Positions 60,826 to 64,000 of a stretch of 64,000 nucleotides of DNA are shown piece by piece. A program made the position numbers and the translations under genes. The notes beneath the pieces are model-generated. The model did no database searches and was not told the DNA's origin. It saw only the letters and a list, made by a program, of their open reading frames with translations. Source of the DNA: DATBGS01 sp036557885 (GTDB taxonomy: Bacteria; Chloroflexota; Ktedonobacteria; Ktedonobacterales; DATBGS01). Location: assembly GCA_036557885.1 (NCBI GenBank), contig DATBGS010000075.1:1-64000 (forward strand). Direction: 5' to 3'. Each line of letters begins with the position of its first letter. Positions within the stretch are counted from its first letter, which is position 1.

Positions 60826-62076
60826 ATGCGGCAAAGGATTGTCCCCTTCCTCACGTTTCTGAGTGTACTTCTGCTGGCTGGTTGTAGCCTGACACCCGAC
60901 ACCGGGCCAACGACCAACGGCCCCGCTGCGCCAACCAACCCGCCAGCGGCCACCAGCGCACCAGCGCCACCTCCCCAGACGCTTGCCTATATCGGCAGCG
61001 ACAACAACGTCTGGGTGATGACCTGGCCGAACGGCACCCCGAAACAACTTACGAACGATTCTGTCCCTACCAACCGTTATACCTGGTTAGCCTGGTCCCC
61101 TGATGGATCTCTCCTGGCTGCTGAGAAAACGACCCCTGCCATTGACGTGAACTTCCTGGTGATCATGCAGCCCGATGGCAAGGTAGTGGTGAATATGCCC
61201 TTGCCGGGAGGGTCTGCCTACGACCTGCCCTTTGCCTGGTCGCCAGATAGCACCATGCTAGCTTTTCGTGGGTTCCCTGTTGGGAATCTACCAGATGGCA
61301 CTGCAACTGGCACACTTTACATCTTTGACGCACATACGGGCAAGAAACAAAAGACCATTACATTTACAGCCGGGGGAAGTGGCTGTGGTGGCGCTGGCCC
61401 CTTTGACGCCTTGACCCAGGAGATGTGGACTGTGCATCACACCAGTTGGGAGGTCTATTCAGGCGATACTTTTGCCTGGTCGCCTGATCAGCACAGCAAC
61501 CTGGTTTCCAATTCTTGCAGCCAGGCAGGGGCGGCACAAGTAGACCTGAGCACCGGTGTTACCGACCTTCCCTATCCCTATGATGGAGGCTATCAGCCAG
61601 GCGGGAACATGATTCTCGGTTACTGGCACGATGGAACGCTCGGACTCACCGACCTTTCGGCCAAACACGTGCGAGCATTGGTGAAGCCGGGCGCATACGA
61701 TGCAAGCTATATGCTCGGCATGGGGCAGTCCGTCTGGGCAAGCGACAGCCAGAGCGTCTACTATGAGCATGATGATAGCATCTGGCAAGTTGGCGTGGAT
61801 GGCTCCAACCCACACCTGATCGTGGCAGGAACAGCACTTGATAGCCAGCAGAACGCGACGCTCCAATTAGTGCCAGCCCCTTCGCCTGATGGCAAGCTGC
61901 TGCTGTATCTCCAGGTGAAGGGCAGCAATAGGGAGGTGAATAGCGACGACCCGGCGCCACAACCAACCCCCACCATCCCACTCACTACGCAGTGGTATGT
62001 GGCGCAGGCCGATGGAAGCAACCCCGTAGCGCTGCCGCAGGGCGTTCAAGAAGCCGTCTGGCAGCCCGTACCATAG
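60826..62076 (+). CDS. Lipoprotein with WD40/TolB-like beta-propeller
   Basis: The 416-aa protein begins with a type II signal peptide (MRQRIVPFLTFLSVLLLAGC, lipobox LAGC), so it is lipid-anchored on the extracytoplasmic face. After a Thr/Pro stretch come PD40-like propeller units (LAYIGSDNNVWVM, YTWLAWSPDGSLLAAEKT, LPFAWSPDSTMLAFRG, FAWSPDQHSNLVS, LVPAPSPDGKLLLYLQV). The ATG at 60826 is chosen because the signal peptide starts there; a longer reading from 60691 only adds an unlikely leader. It is divergent from the sedolisin operon and may share its regulator. Confidence 0.88.
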   Translation: MRQRIVPFLTFLSVLLLAGCSLTPDTGPTTNGPAAPTNPPAATSAPAPPPQTLAYIGSDNNVWVMTWPNGTPKQLTNDSVPTNRYTWLAWSPDGSLLAAEKTTPAIDVNFLVIMQPDGKVVVNMPLPGGSAYDLPFAWSPDSTMLAFRGFPVGNLPDGTATGTLYIFDAHTGKKQKTITFTAGGSGCGGAGPFDALTQEMWTVHHTSWEVYSGDTFAWSPDQHSNLVSNSCSQAGAAQVDLSTGVTDLPYPYDGGYQPGGNMILGYWHDGTLGLTDLSAKHVRALVKPGAYDASYMLGMGQSVWASDSQSVYYEHDDSIWQVGVDGSNPHLIVAGTALDSQQNATLQLVPAPSPDGKLLLYLQVKGSNREVNSDDPAPQPTPTIPLTTQWYVAQADGSNPVALPQGVQEAVWQPVP

Positions 62077-62097
62077 CAGGTTCGCCATTGATTCCCT

Positions 62098-62140
62098 GCC
62101 GCCAGCAGACACGGATGCCCTGCTGGTGGCTTTTCTTCTC
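62098..62140 (+). terminator. Rho-independent terminator of the lipoprotein gene
   Basis: GCCGCCAGCAG (62098-62108) pairs with CTGCTGGTGGC (62120-62130) with one G-T pair, and is followed by TTTTCTTCTC. Confidence 0.85.
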
Positions 62141-62154
62141 TCAGCAGCTTGCCA

Positions 62155-63693
62155 TCAGGGGACAGACGCCCCCAACAGCGCCACCTGCTGTTCCAGCCAG
62201 TTGATCACCCGCGCTTTGTCTTTATGGTCCGGGGCGATGCGTTCCCATAACTCGGCAAAGTAATCGTGGAACGCCTGCACGATGCTTGGCTCGTTAATCA
62301 CCAGTTCAACGATGATGTCCTTGCCGCGCATATCGGTGGACCAACTGAGCATCAACACCGTGTGCTGCCCAACCACCTCCCAGAACATTTCTATTGGGAT
62401 GAACTGCTCCTCTTCCTCATCAATCAGGGCAAGCTCATACTGTTCGTGGGTTCGCAGCAGGTGAACCACGCGCTCTAGCTGTGCCCGCCGCGCCTGCGGG
62501 TCCAGCGTGAAGCCCTGCGGCAGACGATCATTGCTGGGCGCCTCTCCCAACCGCACCAGGCGCTCAATCGCCCGCCGGGGGCAAATATCGCGGTAGGGCG
62601 ACGTGGCAATATTGGCCTGGAAAGCAGCATACCGGCGATGCTGGCTCTCCACAGCGGCAAGGCGATCTGACTCCGGCAAATCAATGACCTGCGCCATTAG
62701 CCCATCCGGGCTATACCACGCGGGCGGCTCGGTCACGAAGCTCAGGCCATCTTTCACGACGCCCCGCCCGCCTGGTTCGCTTTCGGCCTCGGCATAGGCT
62801 TGCCACATCCTGGCCTCGTCTTCGGGCAGATAGATGTGCGCCAGCGGCTGGCTCATGGCGCGAAGCTGCGAGAAGTGGGTCAGTTGCAACTCAACTTGCT
62901 CAAGATCATGGGTGAGCAGCCCCGCATCCACGCGGCGCGGGTTTTGCGTGGCAAAGCAGAGCATGGCCGCCGTCTTGGGAATCACCAGCAGTTCGTAGGG
63001 AGGCGCCAGCGTCCCATAGCTGCTGAGGTACCAGGGCCGATAGCGCCCGGTGCCCAGCAGCTTGAGGATTTTTTCGACGAGCAAGATCGAGCGCCGAATG
63101 TCTCCATCAATCCGCCAGAGATGGCACACTTGCCAGCCGCGTTGCAGCGCCCCCTGAAGCGCCTTGATATAGCGCTCGTGCAGATCAGGAAAGTCATCGA
63201 AGGCATCTTCCGCGCCCTGGAAGGTGAGGAAAAGCGTGGTGCTTTGGAGAGGAGCGAGCGGGGGCAATTGCTCCAGCACGCTGATGATCGTCGCCAGCAG
63301 CGCGGGCCGCCCCCAGATCACCCCGCCTGGCCGGAGCGCCTGCGCGGGGAGCGCGGACGGCCAGGCGGGGCTGCCTTCCCCCGCTGGAGCGCGCGGCGCG
63401 GCCTCGCGCAGCAAACGCTCCACAGCGGCGCTCGCGCTGCGCGCCCTTGGCCGCCGCTCCAGGGGATTGCTCAGCGAGAAGACCTGCGCCTCTTTCAGCC
63501 GATGAACCTGCGCCTGGTTCAGGTGCAGCTTGCGCGCAATCTCATCGCAGTACACAGCATCCAGCTTGGGAATGGCTTCATTCCTCAGCCAGCGATACAC
63601 CAGCGCGGGGTCAATGCTCAGCATGTGGGCCAGGCGTGAGCCAGAACAGGCGTGCTCGCGCAGAAGCTGCGTTAAATAGTCGCCAAATCGCAT
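62155..63693 (-). CDS. Large XRE-like HTH protein of unknown function
   Basis: The 512-aa protein has an N-terminal HTH (about 1-60, RFGDYLTQLLREHACSGSRLAHMLSIDPALVYRWLRNEAIPKL) typical of the XRE family, an Arg/Ala linker and about 430 residues with no domain I recognise. Features of the rest are FLTFQGAEDAFDDFPDLHERYIKALQGAL, a central WQVCHLWRIDGDIRRSIL segment and an acidic LALIDEEEEQFIP. The ATG at 63693 is used; the upstream site is weak. A 23-bp dyad at 63737-63759 suits autoregulation. It converges on the lipoprotein gene. Confidence 0.75.
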   Translation of the reverse strand: MRFGDYLTQLLREHACSGSRLAHMLSIDPALVYRWLRNEAIPKLDAVYCDEIARKLHLNQAQVHRLKEAQVFSLSNPLERRPRARSASAAVERLLREAAPRAPAGEGSPAWPSALPAQALRPGGVIWGRPALLATIISVLEQLPPLAPLQSTTLFLTFQGAEDAFDDFPDLHERYIKALQGALQRGWQVCHLWRIDGDIRRSILLVEKILKLLGTGRYRPWYLSSYGTLAPPYELLVIPKTAAMLCFATQNPRRVDAGLLTHDLEQVELQLTHFSQLRAMSQPLAHIYLPEDEARMWQAYAEAESEPGGRGVVKDGLSFVTEPPAWYSPDGLMAQVIDLPESDRLAAVESQHRRYAAFQANIATSPYRDICPRRAIERLVRLGEAPSNDRLPQGFTLDPQARRAQLERVVHLLRTHEQYELALIDEEEEQFIPIEMFWEVVGQHTVLMLSWSTDMRGKDIIVELVINEPSIVQAFHDYFAELWERIAPDHKDKARVINWLEQQVALLGASVP

Positions 63694-63736
63694 GGTACTC
63701 ACGCTTGCCAGTTCCTCCTGTGATGCTCTTCGGTAC

Positions 63737-63759
63737 GGTCTGCTACAGCATAGCAGACC
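63737..63759. promoter_or_regulatory. 23-bp dyad, candidate autoregulatory operator
   Basis: GGTCTGCTA (63737-63745), a five-base centre and the exact complement TAGCAGACC (63751-63759). It lies 44 bp upstream of the start of the HTH gene. Confidence 0.65.
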
Positions 63760-63901
63760 TGAGGAGGATTTGCTGCGCACCTCCTACCCCTCAGAGGCGG
63801 CAAACCCACAGGGCTACCCTCGTTTCCCCGATGAGCCAGCAGCCCTCTCTCCGAGGCTTTTTACGCCCAGAGGGAGCGGTTTTCGTCTGCGCCAGACCCT
63901 A

Positions 63902-63983
63902 CCCCACCCCTGCGGGCTGGCAGCCCGCGCTACAAGCGGTGCGGCTCCTTTGTAGCGCGGGCAGCTTGCCCGCAGGGGTGGGG
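63902..63983. repeat. Long imperfect inverted repeat (34-bp arms)
   Basis: The left arm (63902-63935), starting CCCCACCCCTGCGGGC, and the right arm (63950-63983) match at 31 of 34 positions around a 14-nt loop. Both inner ends carry TACAA/TTGTA with GCGCGGGC, resembling family B ends. The left arm also contains a small internal palindrome. Confidence 0.8.
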
Positions 63984-64000
63984 CTGGGGGCGGCGCTCCG

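Larger units (their letters stand above)
63694..64000. other. Terminal region without a gene (307 bp)
   Basis: It holds the dyad at 63737-63759 upstream of the HTH gene and the long inverted repeat at 63902-63983. Short plus-strand ORFs here overlap the promoter region and have no supporting signals. The window ends at 64000. Confidence 0.5.

Overview
The window looks like chromosome of a GC-rich (about 60%) filamentous Chloroflexota bacterium, most likely class Ktedonobacteria. This placement is an inference from gene content: hrcA-grpE-dnaK-dnaJ order, many Ser/Thr kinase, WD40, FHA and zinc-ribbon proteins with one transmembrane (TM) helix, sedolisin proteases, DUF4139 and DUF4214 proteins, and ABC-2 and FtsX-type exporters. 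No rRNA, tRNA, phage, transposase or CRISPR locus was seen. The first gene is cut by the window edge; all others appear complete.

Region by region. 1-3833: a GntR/YtrA-type repressor with its ABC ATPase, then an OmpR-type two-component system, all on the minus strand. 4199-9097: a PRC-barrel-like protein, a zinc-ribbon protein and several small membrane proteins. 9284-17145: a four-gene operon of two tandemly duplicated FtsX/MacB-type permeases and two ATPases, one carrying an AbrB-like tail. 17261-22346: the heat-shock cluster hrcA-grpE-dnaK-dnaJ, with a sigma70-like promoter and a compensated CIRCE variant. 22613-27768: zinc-ribbon/TM proteins, a WD40 protein, a VOC-TPR fusion and a membrane-anchored J protein. 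28257-36233: a C26 glutamine hydrolase, a Ser/Thr kinase with WD40 propeller, a MaoC hydratase, a YihY protein, an ABC-2 exporter and a methyltransferase. 36530-41680: a DUF4139 protein, an ABC-LytTR fusion with degenerate ATPase motifs, an HNH nuclease pair and a Tat-exported amidase. 42004-48210: membrane and zinc-ribbon proteins, an orphan gene among palindromic repeats, an FHA/secreted-repeat protein, a DUF4214 protein and a lipoprotein. 48500-54484: a Ser/Thr kinase, DprA, an HTH-cyclase and a pseudokinase. 54637-56568: a DUF4291 / synapsin-like ATP-grasp / RidA operon with a probable leaderless start. 56634-64000: two tandem membrane-anchored sedolisins, a beta-propeller lipoprotein, and a large unknown HTH regulator with its own dyad.

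Two themes run through the window. First, many proteins share one plan: a cytosolic sensor or scaffold module (zinc ribbon, kinase, FHA or coiled coil), a Pro/Thr-rich linker, one TM helix and an extracytoplasmic beta-rich or enzymatic domain. Second, dispersed palindromic elements (two related families, one holding an identical 21-mer three times) occupy most convergent gene junctions. They reach into coding sequence at the 5' end of an ABC ATPase gene, in the disordered N-terminus of GrpE and at the stop codons of a kinase and a sedolisin. The candidates I would look at first are the synapsin-like operon, the ABC-LytTR fusion, the tandem sedolisins without a recognisable propeptide, and the coding-sequence invasion by repeats.
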